This document shows, piece after piece, positions 33,996 to 45,689 of a stretch of DNA of 64,000 nucleotides. Origin of the DNA: Peromyscus leucopus (lineage: Eukaryota; Chordata; Mammalia; Rodentia; Cricetidae); NCBI RefSeq assembly GCF_004664715.2, contig NC_051065.1, positions 145,843,987 through 145,907,986 on the forward strand, read 5' to 3'. Every line of letters begins with the position of its first letter. Positions within the stretch are counted from its first letter, which is position 1. Under the pieces are notes generated by a model. That model did not search any database and was not told the DNA's origin. It was given only the letters and a program-made list of their open reading frames with translations. Position numbers and translations under genes: made by a program.

Positions 33996-34767
33996 ATGTT
34001 TCTGAGGTAGGAGAACTTCCAGCTCTTCCCACAAAGGCCCAGCCCCAAGTAGACCTGGAAAAACCCAGGCCGAGGTCAGCAACCACACCCTCTTCATCAG
34101 GCTGCCCTCTTGTTTCCTTCTGGGCAAGCCTGGAAGTCCCCACCATCTGCTGCCCCCCACCCACATCCTCTGGGCAATGCCCAAGCAGGAGACAGCACAG
34201 CCATCGTTTAGACTGAGTGATTCGGCCACCTGCTGGGCTTAAGGTGAAGAAGGTAAGTGGCTGAGTGCAGGTCACCTGGGAGCCTCTGACAGACGAGAGC
34301 GAAGATTAAACATTTTCTCCTTAAGCAGTTCGGCCACTGTATGCAGTATATAATTTATATCTCCTTTCAGTTGTAGTTGATTGGGAACTGTTCAATGAGC
34401 AGAGGAGAGTCAGGGTCTAGCCGGGAAAACAAAACGTAAAATAGGTCATTCATTCATCAGGATAAATTTAATCTGGGAAATTGGTTAAGTCCTGGCAGAC
34501 TGAGGGATCTCTGGGAGAACAGGGCAGTAATGTGGATGAAGAAACAGCTGCCAGGCCTGTGACTAGGGCCCTGCAGAGCAAGACTGCCTGGAGGAAAGGC
34601 ATGTTCCTCCAGCTGCAGGTTCCTTTAGTGGGTACTGGGAGAGGCTAATTCTCAGAATGTTGGAGTCCACATGTAATATTACCCATCACACCACACACTT
34701 CTCTGAACCCTGGCTGGTGATTTCTAGTTCCCTGAGGGCTCAAATAACCAGCAAATATTTGGGGGGT

Positions 34768-35423
34768 GGATGCTCAATATCATTAGCCATGAGGAAACAC
34801 AAATCAAAACTACAATGAGGTACCACCCCATTCCCACTAGAGTGGCTGTGCTGATGGGAATTCTCCTACACTGCTGGTTAGAATGTAAGCTAGTCCAGCC
34901 ACTGTGGAAATCAGCACTCTTCTTCAAAACAACTAAAAATAGAACTACCACATGATCCTGCCATACCACTCTAGGATACATACCTGAAGGAATATAATCT
35001 GCCTGCCACAAAGATACTTGCACATCTGTGTTTATCACAGCACTATTCAAAACAGTCGACCAGCAGATTCAGCCTAGATGTCCATCAACCAGTAAGGGGA
35101 TAAAGAAACTGTGGTATGCATACTCAGCGGAATATTATTTGGCCCTAAAGAAGAAAGAGATCTGCCATCCATCACACAACAGAACTGAAGGACATATTGC
35201 AGGAAATGGGCCCAGTTTCAGAAAAACAAGTTTCCCATGTTCCTTGTCCTGTGTGGAAACTAAAGGTTATCCTGGAGATAGAACTGTGATTGCATGGGAT
35301 AGGGAAAGGTGGGGAACGGAGTGTGAGAGAAGTCTGATGTGATCAGTACATGGTGTGTGCACATACAGATACATCACACTGAACCACGCTAATATATCCA
35401 GCTAATAGATGTATAAATATATG
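34768..35423 (+). mobile_element. L1 (LINE-1) 3' fragment: end of ORF2 and 3'UTR
   Basis: Characteristic ORF2 3' sequence: ccatgaggaaacacaaatca, ctacaatgaggtaccacc, accactgtggaaatc-type, and the short peptide-like string CPST...IKKLWYAYSAEYYLALK, which matches the reverse transcriptase C-terminal region. It is broken and non-functional. A poly-A-like tail (ttgattaaaaaaataataataaa) resumes after the inserted LTR at 35841-35862. Confidence 0.88.
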
Positions 35424-35834
35424 TGTGGGTGCCATGGGCCCTAGCCCCCGACTGGGAGTGGCTGCGGCCTTGCTTGCTGACCTTGATCAGATGTCCTCCC
35501 TATTCAGATTCCCTCCCGGTATCAACCCTTCTGAATGCTTAAGGGAAGTTCCTTGTTTGTGTATCCTGCATATTGGGTGTTAACAACTTAGATGCAAGAA
35601 TGTAGAACATTGGGTCCGGAATGTAGACCATTGATAGCGAACTTCTGCCCTCCGGGGGTTCCTCCATTTGTGCTGTAAGCCTGTATGTATTTAAGGTTTC
35701 TTCCCCCTTTCAATAAACGGCATTCGACATCCAATCGTACGGATGACCCGCTGTCTCTTGTCTCTATTTTTTAATCCGCAGCCCTTTGCTCGGACATGGT
35801 GAACGGGTATTGTAATGCGGGCGTTACCGCTACA
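35424..35834 (+). mobile_element. Solo LTR of an endogenous retrovirus (class II-like), TSD tatatg
   Basis: 411 bp beginning tgtgggtgcc and ending ccgctaca, flanked on both sides by tatatg (35418-35423 and 35835-35840). Six-base duplications and TG...CA ends fit class II (ERVK-like) LTRs. A polyadenylation signal, caataaacgg, lies near 35709 on the + strand. No internal viral coding sequence is attached, so it is a solo LTR. It sits in the 3' end of an L1. Confidence 0.82.
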
Positions 35835-36239
35835 TATATGTTGATTAAAAAAATAATAATAAATGCAGTTAGGCGAGCAGAAATGAGTAAGCAAGAAAAG
35901 GAAAGCTGTTCCCAGCTCCCTTCCCTAAGGTGGTCCCTGCCCTGAACAGGGACAGCAACCATTGTTTTAACTATAATTAGAGGCTTTGACGAAGACCTAC
36001 GACAAAGGTCATTTTGAACGAGGGAATTCTGGACTCGAGACTTTATTGTGCTACCCAAAATTGTCGCAAGGCTTCACCTGGAAGTGACTGGAGAAATCTG
36101 AGACCACCACATGTGGATCCTGGGCAACTGTGGGCCCAGCTGGTTTGGCCCACTGTATGCAAATGTGAAGAGTGCCTGGTACAGACACACAATGATGAGG
36201 CTGTGACTGAAGTTCATTTGGTTTATTGTCGTTGTTTTG

Positions 36240-36425
36240 GGAGTGGTGTGTGTGTGTGTGTGTGTGTGTACACCAGAGTGAAGGTGCTCAGAGACCGTGG
36301 ATCCCTGCAGCTGGAGCCATAGACAACTGTAAGCTACCCAATGTGGGTGCTTGGGACCCACACTCAGGTTCTCTGGAAGAACAGTGAGTGCTCTTAACCG
36401 CTGAGACATCTTTCCAACCCTTCGT
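36240..36425 (-). mobile_element. B2 SINE, reverse, with (GT)n
   Basis: (GT)n at 36246-36269, gggtgcttgggacccacact, gctcttaaccgctgagacat. Confidence 0.85.
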
Positions 36426-36429
36426 ATTT

Positions 36430-36580
36430 TGTTTTCCAGTTCTTGCTGTGCAGCCCTGGCTGGTCTGGAACTCAGTATCTTAAGACCAAGCTGGCTTCAA
36501 ACATGCCCTGATTCTCCCCCCCTCCTCCACTCTGGCTCCTGAGTGTGGTGGTTACAGGCAGAAACCACCATGCCTAGCTT
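36430..36580 (-). mobile_element. B1 SINE, diverged
   Basis: gctggtctggaactcagtat and gagtgtggtggttacaggc. Confidence 0.6.
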
Positions 36581-36629
36581 GGGATCTCAGGTCCTGACCA
36601 CTCCTGCAATGCCTTACTGACTGTAATGT

Positions 36630-36714
36630 AAATTGATTGCCCAGCATGTATGAGGCCCTAGGTTCAGTCCCCAGAACTGGGAGTGGGGGTTGGGGGGAGT
36701 TAGGAAACACACAC

Positions 36715-36785
<71 letters not shown>
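36630..36785 (+). repeat. ID-like fragment followed by (AC)n
   Basis: gcccagcatgtatgaggccc and taggttcagtccccagaact lead into (AC)n at 36707-36785. Confidence 0.85.
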
Positions 36786-36787
<2 letters not shown>

Positions 36788-37407
36788 CCCTGAAAGATTA
36801 CAAAGTCCTCAGGTTCTAGGGAGCTAAAAGCAGGGTTGTCTGAAGTCACTGGACACTCATTGTGGGTTACACCGCAAAGCTCAGTTAGGCCTGGAATTCC
36901 CCACTCTGTGGGCAGGGCTCTCCCCTGCTCAGCTTCCCAGCAGCGGAGATCTGCAGATGCTGGGCCGTTCTGCACAGCCGCCCTAAACTTACATGCCCAA
37001 ATCCAGAGGATGAAAGCAGTCCTTTCATTAGCAAGATAATGATGACATTTCCTGTGTGTCTTGCTGACTGGGTTTGTGACTCTTCTTCTAATCCTCACCC
37101 TCAAAGGGATGAGCCTTATCTTCTACCCAGGGTGTAGGATCCAGTGTGGGATCCAGTGGATTTCATCCTGAGTCCTAGGTGCTTAACTGATGAGAGATAG
37201 CCCACTCACACTACAGCTCCTAACTGTGAGGAACTCAGGGCAGAGGTATGTTGACACTAGTTCCAGGCTCTCTATTCTCATTCTTCTTAACTGTGTTTAT
37301 ATACCTCTCCATCTTGAGTGCAGACACCACCCAATGGGTTCTCCTCTGGATCAACACCTAGACTCAACACCTGCTGTGCCCACCACCCACTCAAAGCCCC
37401 CCTTTCC

Positions 37408-37708
37408 AGGGCTGGAGAGATATCTCAGTCACTAAACTACCTGCCACACAAGCATGAGGCCATGACATCAAATCTTTAGAACACACATAAAAAGCCAGGC
37501 ACAGCGCACACATTTGAAACCGTGGGCTGGGAGTGTGAAGACAGGAGGATCCCTAGAGCTCATTGGCCAGCCAGCCTGGCCAATCAGTGAGTTCCAGGTT
37601 CAGTAAGAGACCATGTTTCAAAAGGCAAGATGGAATGTGATTAAGGAAGGCAACTGAAGTCAGCCTCTGGCCTCTCACATGCATGTGCACACACACACAC
37701 ACACACAC

Positions 37709-37743
<35 letters not shown>
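37408..37743 (+). mobile_element. B3-like SINE with (AC)n tail
   Basis: gggctggagagatatctcag, acctgccacacaagcatgag, aagccaggcacagcgcacac, (AC)n at 37688-37743. Confidence 0.8.
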
Positions 37744-37746
<3 letters not shown>

Positions 37747-38234
37747 CTTGGCCATCACTGCCATAAAAACCCAGCTTAAACCCATCACAGAGCTGATGAC
37801 AGAGACCCCCCCCCAACTGATGGTTCCAGGCCTCTGCCCTCTCTTGGGTGGGCAACCATTGTACAGGCAGTGGCTTCATGTGGAGGGACCACGTAACTGC
37901 CTCTGGCCAGTAGAAGTGATGAGTGTCGTTAGCAGCCCAGAGGACTGAGGGAGCTTCGTGCCCTCCCCATCCACTGGCTCAGCAGAGACAGCTCATGGAT
38001 GAGAAGATGCGCCCGTGTACCCTGGGCCTGGAATGACCCCACACATCACGCTGGTGAGACCGCATGGACAATGATGCAGTGAGGACCGTTTGACTTCATA
38101 TTTACCACACACTGACTGAGCTTCCCGCATCTCTGTTCCAGCAGCCAGCCTGTGCCTCTGGCTCCGCCCCCTTTTCTCTGTCCACCCTCTCCTCCAGTAC
38201 TTATTATCAGAGAAGCTCAAAGTCAGAGGTGCGT

Positions 38235-38259
38235 GCATGCGGGTGTGTGTGTGTGTGCA

Positions 38260-38290
<31 letters not shown>

Positions 38291-38600
38291 TGTGTGTGTG
38301 TGTGTGTGCATGTGTGTGTGTGTGCATGAGGTGTTGTGTGTGTGTGTGTGTGTGTGTGTGTATGCGTGTGTGTGCACTGCGCGTGTGGGTCTGCAGGTAT
38401 GTGTACACGCACATGTGGAGGTCATAAATCAGCCTTGGGTATTATTTCTCAGAAGCCATGCCTCCAAGTGGATCTGATTGGCTGTGCAGCAAGCCCCAGG
38501 GACCTGTTTTTCTGGGATTACAAGCACACACCACCAAGCAGCTTTTTCTGCTTGGGTTCCAAGGGTCAAATCCAGGCCTTCATGCTCTAACGTCAAGTCA
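38235..38600 (-). mobile_element. B3-like SINE, reverse, with interrupted (GT)n
   Basis: Compound (GT)n with gca and ttg interruptions at 38240-38390, then gtacacgcacatgtggaggt and a degenerate body to about 38600. Confidence 0.65.
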
Positions 38601-38865
38601 AGTCCAAGACTTTTATGCAATGAGGAAATTGTATCACAGACAGGAAGTTCAAAGTCAGCGTGTTCTATGGCTGAATGTCCGTAGATTCCAGTGTGGTCAC
38701 GTGATCGCTGCAGTGAGTTAAGGCCTCATCTTGTCCCACAGTGTCTGTATTTAAAGACTGGAAGAGAAAAATATCCCTATGCTGTTACATTATGCGCACT
38801 CTGTGTGTGTATGTGTGCACACGCGCGAGTGAGCACATATGTGCTATTTGAGTTTTTGGTTTTTT

Positions 38866-38990
38866 TTTTTTTGAGGGGTGGGTGAGACATGGTCTCACTA
38901 GTAGCCCAAGCTGATTTCAAACTCATAATTCTCTTGCCTTGACCGCCCCCAAGTGCTGAGATTACAGGTGTAGCCCCCCACCGCATATGT
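38866..38990 (-). mobile_element. B1-like SINE
   Basis: agacatggtctcactagtag, caagtgctgagattacaggt. Confidence 0.75.
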
Positions 38991-39324
38991 AGCTCTTTAA
39001 AATATGTAAATTACTCCTAGGATTCTCTCAGGAGACATCCTGTCACTTCTCCTTGGTCAGAACTGGCCACGTGACTGTTTTCCATGACAAACGGAGGAGA
39101 GTGGGATTAAAGTGACTGGATTAGATAGAGTGAACAGGCCCAGGCCTTAAGAGGGTCTGACTTCAGCTGAGGCATGTGCCTGTGGACAACAGACAGGCAC
39201 TGGGCGGGGCCTTGCCTGTAGGTCAGATCCACCAGCCCATTGTTATCCTCCTCCACTCTCAGTCTGGAAAAGGTACAAATGCTAAGCAACGTATCTGTAT
39301 TCAAGAATTTGTGGCAATTAGACT

Positions 39325-39675
39325 GGGAAGATGTCTCAGAGGCTAAAGAGTTTGCCATGCCAGGATGAGGACTGGAGTTTGGATTCCCAGAACCCAGGTA
39401 AACATTGGGACATGGCATGGCAGTCCACATCCAATCCCAGAGTTTAGACAGTAGAGAAGGACCCTTGAGGCAAGCTGGCTATCTAGACTAATAGAATCCA
39501 CAAACTCCAGCCTCAACAAGAGACCCATCCGTACCGCAGTAAATAAAGAGGACAGTGGTTGAGGCAGGCACGTGACATCAACCTCTGGCCTACAAACATG
39601 CACTCACACATGCATGTGCCAACAACATGTGAACATGAATGCATGCATGCACACCACCATGTATGCATAAAATAA
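39325..39675 (+). mobile_element. B3-like SINE
   Basis: agactgggaagatgtctcag, gatgaggactggagtttgga, gacatcaacctctggcctac, ending acacatgcatgtgcc. Confidence 0.75.
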
Positions 39676-39689
39676 TAATAAGGAAGGTG

Positions 39690-39890
39690 TCTTGGTTAAG
39701 GTTTCTGCTGCTGTGAAGAGACACCATGACCACAGAAACTCTTATAAAGGAAAATATTTAATTGTGCTGGCTAGCTTACAATTCAGAGGTTCAGTCCATT
39801 ATCATTATGGTGGGACATAGTGGCGTGCTGGCAGACAGGATGCTGAGAGTTCTACATCTTGCAGGCAGCAGGAAGTGGTCTATCTCACAG
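39690..39890 (+). repeat. Rodent interspersed repeat (family unassigned), copy 1
   Basis: Contains gctgctgtgaagagacacca, tataaaggaaaatatttaat, cagaggttcagtccattatc and gagagttctacatcttg. The same modules recur at 40621 and, reversed, at 42309. The family is very common in muroid genomes but I do not assign a name. Confidence 0.7.
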
Positions 39891-40620
39891 GTATGAGACA
39901 GATATTTTACCAGGTACCAAAATCTTCAAATAGACCTAGTGTATGACGCAGTGATAGCCCTGGGATCCATCTCCACCACTGAAAAACAGGGAGTTAAAAA
40001 CATTAAGAAATGGTGGGGCACTCCTGACTGCTCAGTGTCGGGATCTTAACTTGCCCCTGCCTTGTGACACAGTCTTATCACTTGTCTAATCTCAAAGGTT
40101 GGGATCTCCTGAGGCCAGCAGGCTGGTCTTTGCCTCTCCTCTATATACAGCTCTGGGTAGAGGGTTGACCTGCAGTGAAGACAGTGGACGTTCACAAGTG
40201 TTTACATTCCAGCTGGGAAGAAAACCCCACACAATACAGCGTGATGGTCCAAGGGACTAGTCAACCGACCGTGAGGACAGTCTACTAGTGAGGGAGGCTG
40301 TGAGCGCAGAGACAGACTCAAGTTCAAATCCTGCCTGAGCCATTCACAAAGTGGCCTTGGGTAAGTCAGTTAAGTCCCGAACTCCTGGCTTTCCTCCGTA
40401 GATAGGAAAATGTTCTATGCTGCAGGGTAGTGACTTAATAGAGCCCAGGGAAGGGCTGAGCACAAATTGGCCAACCTGGTCTCGATGTTGTCATCACTGA
40501 TAAGCAGTGGGGGGTCTAAAAGGAAATCAAGGACTAGGGATGTGGCCTAGTTGATGGAGTGCAAGCATGAAGTCCTGGCTTTGGTCTCCAACATTTCATC
40601 TAAGAGCAATCATAGCAGTT

Positions 40621-40875
40621 GTCTTGGTCTACTGCTAGAAGAGATGCCATGACCAAGGCAACTCTTACACGGGAAACATTTAATTGGGGGCTTGCTTACA
40701 GTTCCAGAGGTTTAGTCCATTATCATCCTGGAGGGAAACATGGCAGCATGCATGCTGCTGGAGCAGGAGCTGAGAGCTACATCCTGGTCCACGGGTAGAG
40801 AGAGAAAATAAAAAAGAGAGACTCCGGGCTTGGCATGAACTTTCAGAACTCACTTTCTCCAACAAGGCCACACGT
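40621..40875 (+). repeat. Rodent interspersed repeat (same family), copy 2
   Basis: Shares catgaccaaggcaactctta, gaaacatttaattggggg, cagaggtttagtccattatc and gctgagagctacatc with the copy at 39690, and continues to tctccaacaaggccacac. It is followed directly by a (CT)n tract. Confidence 0.72.
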
Positions 40876-40880
40876 CTTTT

Positions 40881-40883
<3 letters not shown>

Positions 40884-40921
<38 letters not shown>
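40884..40921 (+). repeat. (CT)n pyrimidine tract
   Basis: About 19 CT units, 32 bp before a purine tract. Confidence 0.97.
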
Positions 40922-40926
<5 letters not shown>

Positions 40927-40953
40927 GTTGTTGGTGGTTTGTTTGTTTGTTTT

Positions 40954-41037
40954 GAGGAGAGGAGAGGAGAGGAGAGGAGAGAGAGAGGAAGAGGAGAGGA
41001 GAGGAGAGGAGAGGAGAGGAGAGGAGAGGAGAGGAGG
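40954..41037 (+). repeat. (GAGGA)n purine tract
   Basis: Pentanucleotide gagga array with one gagagagaggaa interruption near 40980. Confidence 0.97.
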
Positions 41038-41284
41038 AACCAGGAATGTAGCATGAGGCTGGACTCCGGAGGTTGGAGGTGAACTGTAACAGTGGTGTGA
41101 TGACTTCAAACGCAGGTTACAATGGCCGGGGAGCAGAGAGCCAGAAGCAGGCTCAGATGTAAAAGATGCTACAGTTGAAAGTCAGCCTCAGAGCAAGTAC
41201 TAGGGGCACCTTGAAGTAATTCTCTCCCCGCTCCTGTGACATGTCTTATGGATTATTTTTGTTTTCTTATGTTTCTCTCTGTGT

Positions 41285-41610
41285 ATCGCATGTGTGTTCA
41301 TGTGCACGGTCCTGTGGATGTGTACCCCTGAGTGTGGACATCAAAGGTCAACGCTGGATGTCTTCCCCAGTCACTCTCCACCATATCCTTTGACACAAGG
41401 TCTCTCACTGAATCTGGCACTCACCAGAAATGGCTAGCCTGCCTGGCCAGTGAGCTCCAGGCCCCAGCTAGTTTTAATTGGCCAGCTCTGGGGTGAGAGA
41501 CACATGTCGCCACAGCCAGCGTTTTGACACGGTGCTGGGGACTGGAAGTCAGGTCTTCACGCTTGCCCAGCAAGCCCTGCGCTGACTGAGCCACCTCTGG
41601 TATCCCTTGC
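41285..41610 (-). mobile_element. B3-like SINE, reverse
   Basis: gagtgtggacatcaaaggtc, ggactggaagtcaggtcttc, cttgcccagcaagccctgcg. Confidence 0.65.
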
Positions 41611-41617
41611 TTTTTAT

Positions 41618-41762
41618 GTTTTCCTGAGACAGGGTTTTATTATATCAGCCTGGCTGGTTGGATCTCCTGTATAGACCAGGCTGGCCTCAGATTTGAGGTA
41701 ATCTCCGACCTCTACCTCCAGGGTACTAAGACTACAGATAGCTTCCATCATGTCCAACTCTC
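41618..41762 (-). mobile_element. B1 SINE, diverged
   Basis: ttttcctgagacagggtttt, gtatagaccaggctggcctc. Confidence 0.75.
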
Positions 41763-42308
41763 AGAGAGTTTTGGTCCTGGAAAAATACTTTTCTCCCTAG
41801 CACCATATCTTATCTAGTCTTAGAGAGTTCAAGGTTCATAATAAAATCCTTCCAGTGGGTTCTGGGGGATGTAGCCTAACATGTAGCTCCATTCTAGGGG
41901 ATAGAACATGGGTTTAGCATGTATAAAGCCCTGGCAAATCATGAGACCTGTGTCCTTTCTCCCAAAAAGGATCTTCCCAGTGATCTGACCTTCCCATCTA
42001 TTATCTCCTTACCTGCTCTCCTAGCCAGTGGCATTTTAACCATTGTTGGGTCTTATGACCTGGCCAGACAGGTGTGGCTCAGAACACACAAATACACCAC
42101 ATATAAACACCCTATCTACACACACATAAATGAAGTGAAACAACTATATCATACTTACCCTTGCTACATATATTACACTATTTTCCATTTAGAGATGTTG
42201 ATTGCAACCCACTAATATAATTGAATGAGTCACCAATGGGCCTTATCTTTCAATTTGGAAATCATTGTCCTGACTTTTAATTATTTTACCCTGGATTTGG
42301 TTGTTGTG

Positions 42309-42615
42309 ATGGTTTGCATAAAAATGGCCCCCATAGGCTCATAGGGAGTGACACTATTAGGAGGTGTGGCCTTGTTGGAGTAGGTGTGGCTTTGTCAGAG
42401 GAAGTGTGTCATTGGTGGGTGGGCTTTGAGGTCTCCGAAGCTCAAGCCAGGCCTAGTGGCACTCACTTCCTGCTGCCTGTAGTATGGAGAACTCTCAGCT
42501 CCTTCTCCTGCGCTGTTTCTGCCTGGGTGCCACCATGCTGCCCACCATGATGACAATGGACTAAACCTCTGAACTGTAGGCCAGTCCCAGTTAAATGTTT
42601 TCCTTTATAAGAGTT
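42309..42615 (-). repeat. Rodent interspersed repeat (same family), copy 3, inverted
   Basis: On the + strand it reads gatggtttgcat, ctattaggaggtgtggcctt, aatggactaaacctctgaac and ttcctttataagagttgcc. Its reverse complement aligns by eye with the copies at 39690 and 40621. Confidence 0.72.
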
Positions 42616-42624
42616 GCCATCGTT

Positions 42625-42775
42625 GCTGGGCGGTGGTGGCAGACGGCTTTAATCCTAGCACTCAGGAGGCAGAGGCAGAAGAAGCTCTGTGAGTTCAAAC
42701 CCAGCGTGGTCTACAAAGTGAGTTCCAGGGAAGCCAGGGCTGTTACACAGAGAGACCCTGTCTCAAACACAAAAG
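42625..42775 (+). mobile_element. B1 SINE
   Basis: gctgggcggtggtggcagac, ttaatcctagcactcaggag, gaccctgtctcaaa. Confidence 0.93.
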
Positions 42776-42939
42776 AAAAAGAAAAAAGGAAGAGAAGAAA
42801 AAGCCAGAAAAGCCAGACATGTGCTACATGCCTGTAACACCAGCCCTGGAGATGCTGAGGCAAGAGGATCGTGAGTTGGAAGTCAGCCTAGACTACACAG
42901 CAAGACTCTGTCTTGAAAACCAAACAAAAATAAATTATA

Positions 42940-43119
42940 GGAGCAGGTAGGATGGCTCAGTGGGTAAAGGCATTGGCTGTGCAAGCTTGGTGACCTGAGC
43001 TCAAGCTTCCAAATCCACAGAAAGGTGGAAGGAGAGAATTGACTCCACAAAGTTGTCCTCTGACCTCCACACACATCCAGAGGTTGTCCACCCCCACCCC
43101 GGCAATACACATACGCACA

Positions 43120-43174
<55 letters not shown>

Positions 43175-43190
43175 CACATACACACAATAC
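42940..43190 (+). mobile_element. B3-like SINE with (AC)n tail
   Basis: gagcaggtaggatggctcag, caagcttggtgacctgagct, cctctgacctccacacacat, (AC)n at about 43110-43173. Confidence 0.88.
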
Positions 43191-44059
43191 TAATTAAAAA
43201 TGAAGGAATGAATGCGCTAAAGCAATGCAATGTCCCCGAACAAATGATAATAACTGTGAAGATCTTAAATTGGCTTTATTTGAGATCTTAGAGTGAGACC
43301 ACACCTCATCCTGTCAAACAGAATTTGTTTGGAGAGCCCGAGTAATGGGAAGGAAGGAAAAAGGGCCAACTCAAAGTGACTTCTCTTGCCTGGCAGGACA
43401 GGGAGACAGAGCAACAGGAAATAACTGGTTAAGGTCAGGTTGCTTCAGGTGAGTTTTTTGTAAGGAGGAAATCGGAGAGACTTCATTATCATGGCCACTG
43501 AATCCAGGCCGCTTGAGAACACCGGCCCTTAGCCGCCTTGGTTTCTTGAGAGGTCAGATTACCACCGAGTTTCTGCAGGTCACTGTGCAGCTTTGTGGGA
43601 AGGAACTCCGGGTCTGCTTGCTGTCTCGTGTACTGGGGCCTACGCCAGGAGCTCAATCTCTGCTGATACCGCCGCCACCGGCACTCAGTAGCCACAGCAG
43701 GAAATGGAGTCAGGATTTCAGCCATGTCTGCCGACTAGCTAACCCACAGCATCCCACTGCACACCTCTCAGGAACCCAAAGGCTTAAGAGCTTGGGATCT
43801 GAACTCCAGGATACAGGATGTGTGGCCGTCAGTGCCGCTCACAGAGAGCAGACACCCCAGCAGCACAAAAGACCAGAATACAAGAGTCCATCTATCCCAA
43901 CAGAAGGGCTGTGACTGCCTAGTGACATCAGAGACATCAAGTACAACCTCCAGCAGACCAGACCCTCCTGTCCTGTGGCCACCCTCCCCATGGATGAACC
44001 ACAGAGGTAGATAGGTGTATCATGAAGTTGTTGGAAGTCAAGCCTGGTGTCTGCAGCCC

Positions 44060-44860
44060 AAGTGATGGCACGCCTCAAAGTGATGGGCATCTGGCCTCAC
44101 AAGTGACTGGGCATCTGTCCTCACAAATGACTGGGCATCTGGCCTCACAAGTAATGGGCATCTGGCCTCACAAGTGATGGGTATCTGGCCTCACAAGTGA
44201 TGGGCATCTGGCCTCACAAGTGATGAGCATCTGTGTGGTGGTATTGTGTTCCCCAAAATATGTGTACCTAATAATTTATCTGTCAGAGAACATAATCACT
44301 CAGATACAACTTAATAATTCACTTATTTAAACTGTATGGCCAAGATGAACAGGCTTCTTGACTAACTGTGGTTCTGGTTTATCTTAAATTAACCCATTCG
44401 CTTCCCAGAGATTCTTCCTTCTCTCTAGATGGTTCCCAGCTAGAACAAGACCGCTGACTGGTCACGGTGAGATAGTGTGGCTGTCTGTTTCTATCTAGAT
44501 GGCCCAATAATTCGTGGTTTATTTATTAATAGAACTTTTAAGATTCCTGCTACACTCTGTCCTCACAAGTGATGGGCATCTGTCCTCACAAGTGATGGGC
44601 ATCTGTCCTCACAAGTGACTGGGCATCTGTCCTCACAAGTGACTGGATCTGGAAATGTGGATCTGTCCTCACAAGTGACTGGGCATCTGTCCTCACAAGT
44701 GATGGGCATCTGTCCTCACAAGATGGCACTGCCTCACAAGTGAGGCATCTGGCCTCACAAGTGATGGGCATCTGGCCTCACAAATGACTGGGCATCTGTC
44801 CTCACAAGTGATGGGCATCTGGCCTCACAAGTGATGGGCATCTGTCCTCACAAGATCAAA
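44060..44860. repeat. ~23-bp minisatellite in two blocks
   Basis: Degenerate tandem units of the type gtgatgggcatctggcctcacaa, with variants gtgactgggcatctgtcc. About seven units lie at 44060-44233 and about a dozen at 44555-44853, separated by the LTR-like insertion. The right block also contains a short degenerate patch near 44640-44670. Confidence 0.92.
44234..44554. mobile_element. LTR-like insertion inside a minisatellite
   Basis: 321 bp starting tgtggtggtattgtgttccc and ending gattcctgctaca, interrupting a tandem array with tctg at or next to both junctions. The start is familiar as a muroid interspersed LTR-like repeat; the exact family and orientation are uncertain. Confidence 0.65.
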
Positions 44861-45357
44861 TCACTTGCCATGAGCTAAACAAATGAAGGTAACCTTCTCA
44901 CCTAGCCAGCACTGGGAAGGCCAGTGTTCAGGGTGGCCTCAAATGTCACCTCTTCCCAGCTCCTGTGGGAGGACTCCGGTCTCACCCTCCCCAGCTCCTA
45001 TGGGAGGACTCTGGTCTCACCCTCCTAAAGGCACCCAAGAAAGACATTTGATGCCTGTAATTGAGCACCCGAAAGGAGGCTGGGAGCCAGGACAGAGACT
45101 CAGGGCAAGAGAGGGCGGTACTTCATTGCCAGAGAAAATGGAGGAATTTGATTTTCATCTGGGAAACTTTAGGCAGTGAGGAGAGAACTCAGAAGAAGAA
45201 GGAACAGGCGCAAGCGAGGTGGACACCCAGCAACCAGGACAGGAACGGTGGACACACCAGGCAAGACTCGATTTCTAAGCCCTGTGATCTGACACCCACT
45301 TTCCAGTTATGGTCACTGCAGCCTAAACTCTTCCCGTCTTGCTAGATCATTGGAAAG

Positions 45358-45358
<1 letters not shown>

Positions 45359-45413
<55 letters not shown>
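45359..45413 (+). repeat. (AC)n microsatellite
   Basis: About 27 AC units. Confidence 0.97.
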
Positions 45414-45689
45414 ACTCTGGGTGAGGTCGTGAGGGGTGGGTTTTGAAATAAAGGAAGAAGGTGTCTGGGTTGACAAATAGGAATGATGAAAGTGTTAAGA
45501 TGGTTGCCTAGATACAAGTGGAAAACAGGGGCCAGACTGATTGAGAAAATGCAGCCTGATACACACTCACATAGTCTCTGAAATCTGGGGGAAGTCTCTA
45601 GGCTTTCCACAAACTGGGGCTCAAAGATAAGAGACAATCTTACCCAGATATTGAGGGGTGGGTGCCCAGCTAGTGCCTGCTTGGAGGTT

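Noticed and set aside
35028..35342. Open frame resembling the end of L1 ORF2
   Set aside because: It is a decayed L1 3' fragment, annotated as a mobile element and not as a gene.
38207..38425. Cys/Val-rich and His/Thr-rich open frames
   Set aside because: They are translations of the (GT)n/(AC)n microsatellite; the same applies to similar frames at the other GT and AC tracts.
44060..44860. CRISPR-like array
   Set aside because: The units are contiguous degenerate tandem repeats with no unique spacers, in a mammalian genome; it is a minisatellite.
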